A stretch of 64,000 bases of DNA from an uncultured Flavobacteriaceae bacterium (GCA_947501625.1 CANMWN010000001.1:445319-509318), one strand, 5' to 3'; numbered from the stretch's first letter, positions 36,447 through 46,409 are shown. Made by a program: numbers and translations. Notes: generated from the sequence alone by a model not told the origin.

Positions 36447-39299
36447 TTAAAATTTGTATTTATATTGGATTCCAATATTAATTCCTCGTTGAAAAGAACT
36501 TAGAATAATATCTTCTTGATTTGTTAATTCTCGTACTTGTTGAATTTTAGGATTTAAAAGGTTTTTTGCAGTAAAATTCAATTCAGATTTTTCAGCAATT
36601 TTATTTTTCCAAATAAAGTCTAGTGAAGCAATTCCTTTTTCAATGATATTTCCTAATTGACCTGAGCCAAGTGCCGAAATTCGATCTGAATAATAATTCC
36701 CTACAAGATTAAAAGTAGACTTAACATTTTTAAATAAATTTGGTTTATAACTAAAATCTGCATTTAAAATAAGTGGAGATGCTCCCTGCAATTCTTCAGT
36801 TTTTCTATTAAAACTTGTACTATATGTTCCTGAAATATTGCTATATAAATCTTGTTCAGTATGCATATAAGTTCCATTAAACCCAAAAGTTAACTTCCCA
36901 TTTTCTTCTTCATCAAGTAACAAGTGTTTTCTGTATTCCAATTCTACACCATAAACTGTTGCTTTATCGCCAGTTCTAAAATAACGTTGCGTACCTGTAG
37001 CGTCATTAGCCACTACAAGATTTACTGGGTTTAGTATCTGTTTTGTAAATGCTGCAAGAGATAATACTTGACCTTGACCTATAAAGTTTTCATACTTTAG
37101 ATCGATATTTAAAATTTCGGAATATGAAATATCTTTAACATTTTCATATGTACCATTTTCAACCCTTCCTAGCAAATCTGGATTTCCACCAACTCTTTGA
37201 GTAACGCCTTCATAAACTATTGGAGCCATCTCTTTAAACTCTGGTGTAGAAACAGTTTTACTTGCCGATAATCGTAAGTTTTTATCATCATTTAAAGCAT
37301 ATTTAACATTGATGCTAGGTAAATAAAATTCTTCGACAACTTTACTTGATCCTGGATTATTTACAAGATTTATTACATCATAATTAATTTCTTGTGCAAA
37401 TGATTCAGCTCTAAATCCAGGAACAATCAACCATTTATCATCTATATTGATTTCAAATGATACATATCCTCCATGTGCATCTAAATTTCCTGTATAAGTA
37501 TTTTCTAATTTTCCTGGTCTATTTGTTGGTCCAACACCATTTTGTGGGGCAAGAGCCCTAAAAACATCCGTTTGAATTAAACTATCTAATACATTTTGAA
37601 CGTTAAAAATTTCATTTAATTTATTGACATTTGTTATAACTAAACTATCGTCAAAATTTTTGTAACCATAACGAATATTCTCAAAATCTCTAGTTTTTGA
37701 TCTTCCGTTATATCCATAGTTTAATTTAATTTTATCATTGACTTGATGTGATAATTTTATTCTTCCATTAATTTCATCATCAGTCATTTCTTGAAAATAT
37801 CTTTGATTATCAAATGAATTGTTAGTTAAGAATACAGGGTTAGTATTTGGGTCATTGTCCAAAGCGTAGAAATAATCTTCTAATGATACTCTTTTTCTAT
37901 CTGGCTCGTTCGAATAGACTTTATTGTAACCTATTCCCCAATCTAAATTAAGTTTTTCGTTCAAAGTATGCTTTCCTAATAATTGGTTTACGAAAATCAT
38001 ATCTTGATTGAACTGGACATTCATTTGATAGAACCCTCTATCAGTATCCACTAAAGATCTTGATTCTCTATAAAACCCATTACCTTCAGTTCCAAAATAT
38101 GCAACTTTATCTCCCGAAGAATTAGAAAATAAAGAGTTATAAGTCATTCTATGATTGTCATCTATTTTATAAATAGCACTAGCTAAAAGAGTTGTATTTG
38201 TTGAGTAATTAAACTCTTCGGTTTTAGGAAAAATTTTATTATAAGTATTTGAATAGTCTACAGCACTTCCTTCTTGAAATGTAAAATCATTTTCATAAGA
38301 ACCAGATAAAAACAAACTCAATCTAGAATTTTCATCATTTAAATCAAATGATTTTCCAATAATCCCTGAAATATTTGCTCCAATTGGTGCACCTGCATTC
38401 ACAGGGTCAACTCCATGAGAAAGAATAACAGCAAATGGATTATGATTATACCTATTATAAAAACCAAATCTTCCTGTACCTTCACTTTTCATAAATCTAT
38501 TCTCACCAATTGCATTTGAATTTACGCCACTTCCAAAAGACAATTCAAAAACACTATCTCCAGTAAAATTCTTAGAATCTATATTTACATTACCTGCTGA
38601 AAAATCAGCATAAAAATGTGGTGAATAAGATTTACTAATTGATACATTTTCAATAATATCAGTTGTAAACAAATCTAAATCTATATTCTTCTTGTCAATA
38701 CTATTTGATGGAAGCGATAGGCCATTAAATGTAGTATTTAAATATCTATCTCCTAGACCACGCACATAAACATTACTAGATCCTTCTTCTTTTGAAACTC
38801 CAGATATTTTAGCAACTGCTCCAGCTGCATCGCTTACACTTTTTTGAGATAATTCTTCAGCTCCAATAGATGTTTTTACCTCTATAGCCTTCTTTTGCTC
38901 TCCCAATAAAGATTGAAATGATTCTTTTCTACTAGATCCTTTAATTACTACTTCTTCTAGAGCAAGTCCTTCTGTAGGTTTTAAAACCAAATCTTCAATA
39001 GTAAAAGTTTCACCTGCTGTAACAATAATATTATTTACTTCTACCGTTTCGTAACCAATAAAACTAAAAACAAGTGTATAAGTACCTGGAAGTACATTAA
39101 ATGTATATAGACCTTCAAAATCGGTTGTTGAACCAATTTCAGTACCTTTAATATATACATTTGCAAATGGCAAAGGCTCATTATTCATTTCAAAGTCTAA
39201 TACTTTACCACTTAATGTTCCTTTATTTTGAGCAAATGCAAAAACTGTAGATACTAATAGTATGAATAGGGTTAAAAATATCTTTTTTATATCGGTCAT
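36447..39299 (-). CDS. TonB-dependent receptor with carboxypeptidase-regulatory-like domain
   Basis: A 950-residue outer-membrane receptor: signal peptide (to about 23, AFAQ), a CarboxypepD-regulatory-like domain (about 28-115), the plug (about 130-250, KISGVSKEEGSSNVYVRGLGDRY) and a long barrel ending GIQYKYKF. An extra GEQKKAIEVKTSIGAEELSQKS segment precedes the plug. The upstream region contains two TGTTA(A/C) repeats spaced 11 bp (39338-39355), like those at the phosphate genes. It forms an operon with the beta-helix lipoprotein. A phosphate-containing substrate is plausible but inferred from regulation only. Confidence 0.9.
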   Translation of the reverse strand: MTDIKKIFLTLFILLVSTVFAFAQNKGTLSGKVLDFEMNNEPLPFANVYIKGTEIGSTTDFEGLYTFNVLPGTYTLVFSFIGYETVEVNNIIVTAGETFTIEDLVLKPTEGLALEEVVIKGSSRKESFQSLLGEQKKAIEVKTSIGAEELSQKSVSDAAGAVAKISGVSKEEGSSNVYVRGLGDRYLNTTFNGLSLPSNSIDKKNIDLDLFTTDIIENVSISKSYSPHFYADFSAGNVNIDSKNFTGDSVFELSFGSGVNSNAIGENRFMKSEGTGRFGFYNRYNHNPFAVILSHGVDPVNAGAPIGANISGIIGKSFDLNDENSRLSLFLSGSYENDFTFQEGSAVDYSNTYNKIFPKTEEFNYSTNTTLLASAIYKIDDNHRMTYNSLFSNSSGDKVAYFGTEGNGFYRESRSLVDTDRGFYQMNVQFNQDMIFVNQLLGKHTLNEKLNLDWGIGYNKVYSNEPDRKRVSLEDYFYALDNDPNTNPVFLTNNSFDNQRYFQEMTDDEINGRIKLSHQVNDKIKLNYGYNGRSKTRDFENIRYGYKNFDDSLVITNVNKLNEIFNVQNVLDSLIQTDVFRALAPQNGVGPTNRPGKLENTYTGNLDAHGGYVSFEINIDDKWLIVPGFRAESFAQEINYDVINLVNNPGSSKVVEEFYLPSINVKYALNDDKNLRLSASKTVSTPEFKEMAPIVYEGVTQRVGGNPDLLGRVENGTYENVKDISYSEILNIDLKYENFIGQGQVLSLAAFTKQILNPVNLVVANDATGTQRYFRTGDKATVYGVELEYRKHLLLDEEENGKLTFGFNGTYMHTEQDLYSNISGTYSTSFNRKTEELQGASPLILNADFSYKPNLFKNVKSTFNLVGNYYSDRISALGSGQLGNIIEKGIASLDFIWKNKIAEKSELNFTAKNLLNPKIQQVRELTNQEDIILSSFQRGINIGIQYKYKF

Positions 39300-39337
39300 T
39301 GTTATTGTTTATTTACGATGCAAATAACCATCACAAT

Positions 39338-39355
39338 TGTTACCTAATTGTTAAG
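39338..39355 (-). promoter_or_regulatory. 11-bp-phased repeat pair upstream of the large receptor
   Basis: TGTTACC (39338-39344) and TGTTAAG (39349-39355) on the plus strand, 4-nt spacer TAAT, 39-56 bp upstream of the receptor start. The first half-site is identical to that at 33203, the second to those at 34482, 34727 and 34738. Confidence 0.5.
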
Positions 39356-39474
39356 AAGAGATTATAAAAATATTATTTCATTGTTGCTTTTATGTTAAGT
39401 AATAGAAATGAAAATTAACTTTTAATTAAGGTTAAATGTTATATATTTGTTAGTCACAACTAAACTCAACCAAA

Positions 39475-39780
39475 TTGTTTAAAAAATTAGTTTCTAAAAT
39501 ATTATTAATTTTATTTCTAGGCTTTTTAGCAACCCCTTCAACAATATTGATTGTAGATAGTTCTTTCGATGTGTCAATTTTTTATGGTATTGGCAATGAA
39601 AAGGAAGAAAAGGTAAATGAAAAAAACATAGAGATTGAATTATTATTAAATAATGTAGGTGAAAATGAGTTTGCAATTGATAAAAGTCAAGTTCAAAATA
39701 GAATTGATTATCTATTTAAAAAATATACCAAACCTCATTTAAATCTAATACTTCCTCCCCCTGACTTGTTGTATTCTTAG
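39475..39780 (+). CDS. Small exported or membrane-anchored protein preceding SulP
   Basis: A 101-residue protein that must start at TTG, because the frame contains no ATG: an N-terminal hydrophobic stretch (KILLILFLGFLATPSTILIV), a charged middle, and an ending rich in prolines (LPPPDLLYS). A -7 box TATATTTG lies at 39442-39449, about 25 nt upstream, which supports the start. It is 79 nt before the SulP transporter gene. I do not recognise the family. Being a real gene is supported by the promoter, the signal-like N-terminus and the position. Confidence 0.6.
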   Translation: MFKKLVSKILLILFLGFLATPSTILIVDSSFDVSIFYGIGNEKEEKVNEKNIEIELLLNNVGENEFAIDKSQVQNRIDYLFKKYTKPHLNLILPPPDLLYS

Positions 39781-39859
39781 ACAAATATTAATTCGTGTAA
39801 AATTTTAGACGAAAAACTTGAAATCAAAAAAATAGAATTAACAACAAATTATTCAAAAA

Positions 39860-41722
39860 ATGAAAAAATTATTTTCAAATATTAAAGGAGATGCCTTTGG
39901 AGGGATTACTGCTGGTATTGTAGCATTACCATTAGCATTGGCTTTTGGTGTATCTTCTGGACTAGGGCCAAGTGCTGGTTTATATGGAGCCATTTTTATC
40001 AGTTTTTTTGCTGCCTTATTTGGAGGAACTAATACTCAAATATCTGGTCCAACGGCACCAATGACAGCAGTAAGTATGGTAATTATTGCTGGAATTATAG
40101 CTGCGAATGACGGTGATGTGAATAAAGCCTTACCAGCAATTTTAACTGTGTTTTTATTAGCAGGACTAATGCAAATTGGTTTAGGTGCACTTGGGCTTGG
40201 GCAATATATTAGATATATCCCCTACCCTGTAGTTTCTGGTTTTATGACAGCAATTGGAGTTATAATATTAGTAACTCAAATTTTACCTTCTTTAGGTTAC
40301 TATCCGAAAGAAGATACAGAATACGTCAATCAATTTAAAGCACAAGCAGAAGAAGTAATTCTTGAAAACATATTGAAAGAAGAGGCTAATGAAGGCATTT
40401 TAGTTCTAGAAGACTTTAGAGAAACGATAAACCGTGCTGAAAAAATTACACAAGAAGATATACTAAAAGAATCACAAACTTTGGCTGCAAAAAACGCTTC
40501 TGGAGTTTTAGGGTCGCTCAAAGTATTACCTAGAGCAATCAAAAACATAAATTGGTTAGAGGTTATCCTTGCTCTTGGAACCATTTTTATTATTTATGGA
40601 TTTAAACGAATAACTACAAAAGTTCCTAGCACACTTGTTGCTTTAATTGTTATGTCGGCAATAGCAATTTTGGCAAATTTGGATTATAGACCTATACCAC
40701 AAATTCCTGAAGGTTTGCCTGAATTTAAATCTGAAATTTTTTCAAATTTTAATATTAGCAGTATAACTCCTTACATATTTACAGCTTTAGCATTGGCTTT
40801 GCTTGGAGCAATTGATTCATTACTTACAAGTATTGTTGCCGATAATATGACAAAAACAAAACACAAACCTAATAAAGAATTAGTAGGTCAAGGAATTGGA
40901 AATAGTATTGCAGCATTATTTGGTGGAATTCCAGGAGCTGGAGCAACAATTAGAACAGTTGTTAATATTAATTCGGGAGGTAAAACTAAACTTTCGGGAA
41001 TGATTGCGGGTGTTTTATTGTTCGTTATTTTATTAGCAATTGCACCACTGGCTTCAAAAATTCCAGCAGCCGTTCTTGCGGGAATATTAATTACTGTTGG
41101 TATAGGCGTTATGGATTATAAAGGTTTAAGAGCCATTCCTTCTCTACCTAAAGACATGAAACTAGGCCCTCTAAAACTAAGTTCTGAAGTGCTGATAATG
41201 CTTATCGTTTTAGTATTATCATCTTTTTGGGATCTAGTATATGCTGTAGGAATAGGACTAGTGATTGCTTCTTTAATGTTTATGAAAAAAATAGGTGATT
41301 TAACTGCTGAGCGTTCTGATGTAAAATCCCTTAAAGAAGAAGCTTGGAAAGATGAAGTTAGTTTTCCTGAAAATTTAAAAGAAGAAGTATTTATCAAACA
41401 TATAAAAGGGCCATTATTCTTTGGATCCACTAGTGATTTCCAAGCATTGTCATTACAAATTCCAGACACTGCATCTAAAGTTATTATGAGGCTAGATAGG
41501 ATGCAATATATGGATCAATCAGGATTATATGCTATGGAAGATATGCTACAGGATTTAAAGTCAAAAGGTATAGATGTATTGTTTGTTGGTTTATTAAAAC
41601 AGCCTAGATATATGATGGAGAGAATTGACATCATTCCAGATTTTATTCCAAAAGAACACATCTTTGAATCATTTGATGATTGTGTAGTTTGGATTAAAAA
41701 TAATGTAGATGATAAATACTAA
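39860..41722 (+). CDS. SulP family inorganic anion transporter
   Basis: A 620-residue inner-membrane transporter with the SulP start GDAFGGITAGIVALPLALAFG, the GPSAGLYGAI and SGPTAPMTAV signatures, and about 12-14 helices. A hydrophilic insert of ~70 residues (KAQAEEVILENILKEEANEG and onward, about 155-225) separates early helices, which is unusual. A C-terminal STAS domain is about 510-610 (RLDRMQYMDQSGLYAMEDML). Substrate may be sulfate or bicarbonate; the sequence does not decide. Confidence 0.9.
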   Translation: MKKLFSNIKGDAFGGITAGIVALPLALAFGVSSGLGPSAGLYGAIFISFFAALFGGTNTQISGPTAPMTAVSMVIIAGIIAANDGDVNKALPAILTVFLLAGLMQIGLGALGLGQYIRYIPYPVVSGFMTAIGVIILVTQILPSLGYYPKEDTEYVNQFKAQAEEVILENILKEEANEGILVLEDFRETINRAEKITQEDILKESQTLAAKNASGVLGSLKVLPRAIKNINWLEVILALGTIFIIYGFKRITTKVPSTLVALIVMSAIAILANLDYRPIPQIPEGLPEFKSEIFSNFNISSITPYIFTALALALLGAIDSLLTSIVADNMTKTKHKPNKELVGQGIGNSIAALFGGIPGAGATIRTVVNINSGGKTKLSGMIAGVLLFVILLAIAPLASKIPAAVLAGILITVGIGVMDYKGLRAIPSLPKDMKLGPLKLSSEVLIMLIVLVLSSFWDLVYAVGIGLVIASLMFMKKIGDLTAERSDVKSLKEEAWKDEVSFPENLKEEVFIKHIKGPLFFGSTSDFQALSLQIPDTASKVIMRLDRMQYMDQSGLYAMEDMLQDLKSKGIDVLFVGLLKQPRYMMERIDIIPDFIPKEHIFESFDDCVVWIKNNVDDKY

Positions 41723-41797
41723 TATTTTTTAGGGTATTTAAACTCTAAACTGTTTAAAATTAATAGCATCTCGAAATAGAATGCTATAGAATACTAT

Positions 41798-43138
41798 ATG
41801 AATTGGGAAAAATTACTTTCATTAAAACGCTACGGTGATACTGTTAAGCGTATTAGAAAAAATCAAGATGAAACAAGACTTGGTTTTGAAGTAGATTATG
41901 ATAGAGTAATTTTTTCCGATTCTTTTAGAAGTCTTCAAGATAAAACTCAGGTAATTCCACTTTCCAAAACAGATTTTGTACATACTCGTTTAACTCATAG
42001 TTTAGAAGTTAGTGTCGTTGCAAGATCTCTAGGGAGAATTGTTGGGAGAGAATTGTTAATTAAGTATCCTGAACTTAAAGAAAAAGGGTATTTACCTAAT
42101 GATTTTGGCGCAATCACCGCTGCTGCGGCTTTAGCTCATGATATTGGGAATCCTCCTTTTGGTCATTCAGGTGAAAAAGCAATTGGAGAGTATTTTAAAA
42201 CTGGTAATGGGCAAATTTATAAAGATAATTTAACTCCTAAACAGTGGCAAGATTTAATAGATTTTGAAGGGAACGCCAATGGGTTTAAGATTTTAACAGA
42301 AAATCGTGAAGGTATTGAAGGCGGTTTAAGACTTTCTTATGCAACTCTCGGAGCCTTTATGAAATATCCAAAAGAATCACTACCCAAAAAGCCAAGTAAA
42401 CATATTGTAGATAAGAAGTTTGGATTTTTTCAATCTGAAATTGAAAGTTTTAAAGATGTTGCAGTAGAACTTGGATTAACAACCTTACGTAATGATTCAG
42501 ATTTAGCCTACAATCGACATCCTTTAGCATATTTAGTAGAGGCAGCAGACGATATTTGTTATACCATTATAGATTTTGAAGATGGATTAAACTTAGGCTT
42601 AATTGAAGAAGAATACGCTTTAGAGTATCTAATTAACCTAGTTAGAGACACTATAAATACCGAAAAGTATCATCAACTTAAAACAAAAAAAGATAGATTA
42701 AGTTATTTACGAGCACTGGCCATTGGAAACCTAATAAATGAAGCGGCGAATATATTTTTAGAAAATGAAACCCAAATTTTAAAAGGTACATTTCAAAATT
42801 CTCTATTAGATAAATGTAAGTATGAAGCACAAATTAACGACATACTTAAGATAAGCATTGACAAAATATATAATAGTAAAGAGGTTATTGAGAAAGAAAT
42901 AGCTGGTTATTCAATAATATCAAGTTTGCTAGATGTATTTATTAATGCATTAAATAAAACTTATGATAACAATGCATCAAATTATGACAAAATGATACTA
43001 TTGTTATTGCCAAATCAATACAAGCAAAATAATGAAACTATGTATCAAAGAATACTCTCAATTTGCAGTTTTATATCTTCTTTGTCAGATAGTTATGCAA
43101 TATTGATACACAAAAAAATAAAAGGAGAAATACTCTAA
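41798..43138 (+). CDS. dgt: Deoxyguanosinetriphosphate triphosphohydrolase (HD domain)
   Basis: A 446-residue HD-superfamily dNTPase that cleaves dGTP to deoxyguanosine and triphosphate. Visible motifs are RDSFRSLQDKTQV-type start (SDSFRSLQDKTQVIPL), THSLEVSVVARSLGR, the HD pair in AALAHDIGNPPFGHSGE, and AYNRHPLAYLVEAADDICY. Length fits the long (E. coli type) class. A 7-bp inverted repeat (ATAGCAT/ATGCTAT, 41763-41787) lies just before the start and could be a regulatory site. Confidence 0.93.
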   Translation: MNWEKLLSLKRYGDTVKRIRKNQDETRLGFEVDYDRVIFSDSFRSLQDKTQVIPLSKTDFVHTRLTHSLEVSVVARSLGRIVGRELLIKYPELKEKGYLPNDFGAITAAAALAHDIGNPPFGHSGEKAIGEYFKTGNGQIYKDNLTPKQWQDLIDFEGNANGFKILTENREGIEGGLRLSYATLGAFMKYPKESLPKKPSKHIVDKKFGFFQSEIESFKDVAVELGLTTLRNDSDLAYNRHPLAYLVEAADDICYTIIDFEDGLNLGLIEEEYALEYLINLVRDTINTEKYHQLKTKKDRLSYLRALAIGNLINEAANIFLENETQILKGTFQNSLLDKCKYEAQINDILKISIDKIYNSKEVIEKEIAGYSIISSLLDVFINALNKTYDNNASNYDKMILLLLPNQYKQNNETMYQRILSICSFISSLSDSYAILIHKKIKGEIL

Positions 43139-43207
43139 CTTTAACAAGTCTAAATATAGATGTTAAATGATTATTAATATATTTGTAGAATCTTAAATTA
43201 ATTCATA

Positions 43208-46200
43208 ATGAAAAAAAAGTTACTAATACTATCTAGTATTGCTGCATTAATAGTTTTTGGACTATTAATAAGTACTAAAAATACTAGTAAAACTGAAATA
43301 GAAAAATTAAGAGAAAAACATCTCTCTTATTTGGATAATAGCCCTTTTAAAGAAAGTTTGAAGCTTTCAAAAAAGGAAAGAAAAGCCGCAGGGCTTCCTC
43401 CAAATAAATATTTTGAACAAATGTATGAGTTAACAATTGATCCTTCTACTGGAAGGCCGCATTCAGAACGTTTGTTTGAATTACAAGAATGGTTAGCGGA
43501 AAACCGTGTTCCTGGAGAAGAATCAATGCCTTGGACAGAAAGAGGTCCCGACAATGTAGGAGGGAGAACCAGAGCAATTATGTTTGACCCAAACGATGCA
43601 ACTAACAAGCGTGTGTTTGCAGGTGGAGTTAGTGGTGGTTTATGGGTAAATGATGATATTACAGATGCAAACTCTGCTTGGGCAGAAGTTGGAATTCCAC
43701 AAAACTTGGCAATAAGTTGTATTACTTATGACCCAAATAATACAAATATTTTTTATGCTGGAACTGGAGAATCATACGTAAATGGTACTTTTAGTGGTAA
43801 TGGTCTTTGGAAGTCTAATGATGGTGGAGCAACATGGTCACATGTTTTTGGGGGGACTACACAGGAATCTACTTTTGAAGCAAATACAATTCTAACAGTT
43901 AATACTCCAGCTTCAATTGCAGGTGACTATGCAGCTGTTCGTTCTTCAAATTTTGGAGGAGATTTAAGTTCAGCTCTTACGGGAGATTTAGTTTTAGTTG
44001 ACGATAGTACTGGAACAACATCAGATGGTTGTGAAGCACTTACAAATGGCAGTGCTGTAAGTGGGAAAATAGCGGTCATTCGAAGAGGTGGATGCCCATT
44101 TGTAACTAAAGTTTTAAATGCTCAAAATGCAGGTGCTACTGCTGCAATAATAGTAAATAATATTAGTTCATTTCCTTTTGATATGGGAGGAACAGATGGT
44201 AGTATTACTATTCCTGCTATTATGGTATCAAAAACTGATGGAGAAGCAATAATTGCTGAATTAGCAAGTGGTGTAAACGCTACAATGTCACTATCTGGGT
44301 CACCATATAATGGAGTTGTTGTAATTCCAGGCGTGCATCATATAAATGATATTGCAATAAAAGATATAGGAGGAGGAAACTCTGAAATATATGTTGCCGC
44401 TGCCGATGCATCTTATACTGATTCTTCTCCTTGGGGATTACATGGAGGAGTTGATATGGGCTTGTATAAAAAATCTACTGCCGATGGTGGTACTTGGGAT
44501 AAGTTAGTATTAAATACAGGGAGAGGAGACCCTTATATGCCGAATGATATTGAAATTGCAGCTGATGGTAAAATTTGGGTTGCCACTACCAATAGTAGAA
44601 CATTTGGTAATGGAGGAGGATTAATACTATCTTCATCAAATGACGGGTCAAACTTTATTTTAAGGCATACAATTGCTGGCGGAGCAAGAGTTGAGATTGC
44701 AGTTTCTGGATCCAATGCTGGAACTTTATATGTTTTAGCAAATGTTGGAGGCTTACCTACTCTTTTAAAAACAACTAATGAATTTACTTCAACAACCACT
44801 ATGGCGCAACCAAATGATGCTGATCCTGGAATCCCAGCAAATGATTTTTGTAGAACTCAAGCATTCTATGATTTAATGCTAGAAGTAGATCCAACCAATG
44901 ATAATATCCTTTACACTGGTGGAATTGACATATTCAAATCTACTGATGCAGGAGCCAATTGGCTTCAACGAACACATTGGTATGGAGGTTTTGGCTTTCA
45001 AGAAGTTCATGCTGACCAGCATGCCGCTGCATTTGGAAATAATGACCCTACAAAAATGCTTTTTGCCAATGATGGTGGTGTTTATTATTCATCAAATTCA
45101 GGGGCATCAATCCAACCAAGAAAAACGAATTACAATACATTACAATTTTATAAAGGCGCAATTGGACAAGAAGTTGCCAGTGAAAAATTATTAGCTGGAG
45201 CACAGGATAATGGCACACAATTAATTAATAATGCTTCTGCAGGAATAAATAGTTCAACTGAAATAAGAGGTGGCGATGGTTGTTACGTGTTTATTGACAA
45301 AGATAATGAGTACATGATTGCTTCTTATGTTTATAATTCTTTTACCTATCACAATTATTCTAGCGGAAGCAGTGTTTATACTATTGATGCAACAACAGCA
45401 AATAATACAAATAGAGGAGATTTCGTAAACCCTTCGGCATTGGATAGTGATAATAATATATTATATTCTAACGCTTCAAATTATAGCGCTCCATCATATC
45501 AAATAAATAGATATACCTTAGGATCTGGTTCTGCAACACAAGCAACATTGACAAATGCTTTGTTAACAAGAGCTCCAACAGCGTTTAAAACTTCTACTTT
45601 TACCACTACAACATTATTTGTTGGTACGGCTGATGGTAAATTATTAAAACTTACCAATGCGAATGCATCTCCAACTTGGACTGATATTTCAGGAACTGAT
45701 TTTGTTGGAAGTGTTTCTTGTATAGAATTAGGTGCTACAGAAGATATCATCATGGTAACTTTCCATAACTATGGGATAGATACAAATGTAATGTATACTA
45801 ATGATGGAGGTGTAACTTGGCAAAATAAAGAAGGTGATTTGCCAGATTTACCTGTAAAAGCAGTAATGATGAACCCATTAAACAATAATGAGGTTATTAT
45901 AGGAACTGATTTAGGGGTTTGGGCATCGCCTAACTTTAATGATGCAACTCCAAATTGGTATCAAGCACAAAATGGTATGAAAGACGTTCCTGTAACTAGT
46001 TTTGATTTAAGAACTGCTGATAATACAGTACTAGCCTCAACGTATGGTAGAGGAATGTTTACTGGTCAATTTACTGCTGCTGCTTCTGGATTATCGGTTA
46101 ATGAGTTTGATAAAAATGATTTAATCAAAGTATATCCAACGGTATCAAACGGTGAAATAACTATTTCATCAATTGCAGATATTAGAGAAGGAACTGTTAA

Positions 46201-46357
46201 TGTATATGACATAAATGGAAGAAGTGTTCACTCAACTAAAGTTAATTTTGAAGGTGGTTTAGAACAACCATTATCTTTAAGTTTATCTAGTGGAATGTAT
46301 GTTCTTAAATTTAGTGCTAATGAGAAACAATCTTCTCATAAAATTATTATAGAATAA
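43208..46357 (+). CDS. T9SS type A cargo: beta-propeller (BNR/sortilin-like) with inserted PA domain
   Basis: A 1049-residue secreted protein. After a signal peptide and basic prodomain, the propeller begins (TERGPDNVGGRTRAIMFDP) and contains Asp-box repeats (WKSNDGGATW, FKSTDAGANWL, MYTNDGGVTWQ). A protease-associated (PA) domain interrupts the first repeats at about 217-367 (DLVLVDD, IAVIRRGGCPF, AQNAGATAAIIVNN, IPAIMVSKTDGEAI). The last ~75 residues form the type A sorting domain (VYPTVSNGEITI, VNVYDINGRSV, SGMYVLKF). No protease catalytic motif is seen. A -7 box TATATTTG is at 43178-43185. It probably binds or processes extracellular polymer or protein. Confidence 0.85.
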   Translation: MKKKLLILSSIAALIVFGLLISTKNTSKTEIEKLREKHLSYLDNSPFKESLKLSKKERKAAGLPPNKYFEQMYELTIDPSTGRPHSERLFELQEWLAENRVPGEESMPWTERGPDNVGGRTRAIMFDPNDATNKRVFAGGVSGGLWVNDDITDANSAWAEVGIPQNLAISCITYDPNNTNIFYAGTGESYVNGTFSGNGLWKSNDGGATWSHVFGGTTQESTFEANTILTVNTPASIAGDYAAVRSSNFGGDLSSALTGDLVLVDDSTGTTSDGCEALTNGSAVSGKIAVIRRGGCPFVTKVLNAQNAGATAAIIVNNISSFPFDMGGTDGSITIPAIMVSKTDGEAIIAELASGVNATMSLSGSPYNGVVVIPGVHHINDIAIKDIGGGNSEIYVAAADASYTDSSPWGLHGGVDMGLYKKSTADGGTWDKLVLNTGRGDPYMPNDIEIAADGKIWVATTNSRTFGNGGGLILSSSNDGSNFILRHTIAGGARVEIAVSGSNAGTLYVLANVGGLPTLLKTTNEFTSTTTMAQPNDADPGIPANDFCRTQAFYDLMLEVDPTNDNILYTGGIDIFKSTDAGANWLQRTHWYGGFGFQEVHADQHAAAFGNNDPTKMLFANDGGVYYSSNSGASIQPRKTNYNTLQFYKGAIGQEVASEKLLAGAQDNGTQLINNASAGINSSTEIRGGDGCYVFIDKDNEYMIASYVYNSFTYHNYSSGSSVYTIDATTANNTNRGDFVNPSALDSDNNILYSNASNYSAPSYQINRYTLGSGSATQATLTNALLTRAPTAFKTSTFTTTTLFVGTADGKLLKLTNANASPTWTDISGTDFVGSVSCIELGATEDIIMVTFHNYGIDTNVMYTNDGGVTWQNKEGDLPDLPVKAVMMNPLNNNEVIIGTDLGVWASPNFNDATPNWYQAQNGMKDVPVTSFDLRTADNTVLASTYGRGMFTGQFTAAASGLSVNEFDKNDLIKVYPTVSNGEITISSIADIREGTVNVYDINGRSVHSTKVNFEGGLEQPLSLSLSSGMYVLKFSANEKQSSHKIIIE

Positions 46358-46380
46358 CTTAATTAATTTTATAAATATAA

Positions 46381-46409
46381 AAGGGAAGCAAATGCTTCCC
46401 TTTTTTTAT
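46381..46409. terminator. Bidirectional intrinsic terminator (T9SS cargo / dxs)
   Basis: AAGGGAAGCA (46381-46390), loop AA, TGCTTCCCTT (46393-46402) and a T-run; the A-run on the left serves the minus-strand dxs. Confidence 0.9.

Noticed and set aside
44533-44799. Open frames antisense to the large cargo and receptor genes
   Set aside because: These long antisense frames arise from codon bias of the sense gene; none shows a promoter, signal peptide or domain.
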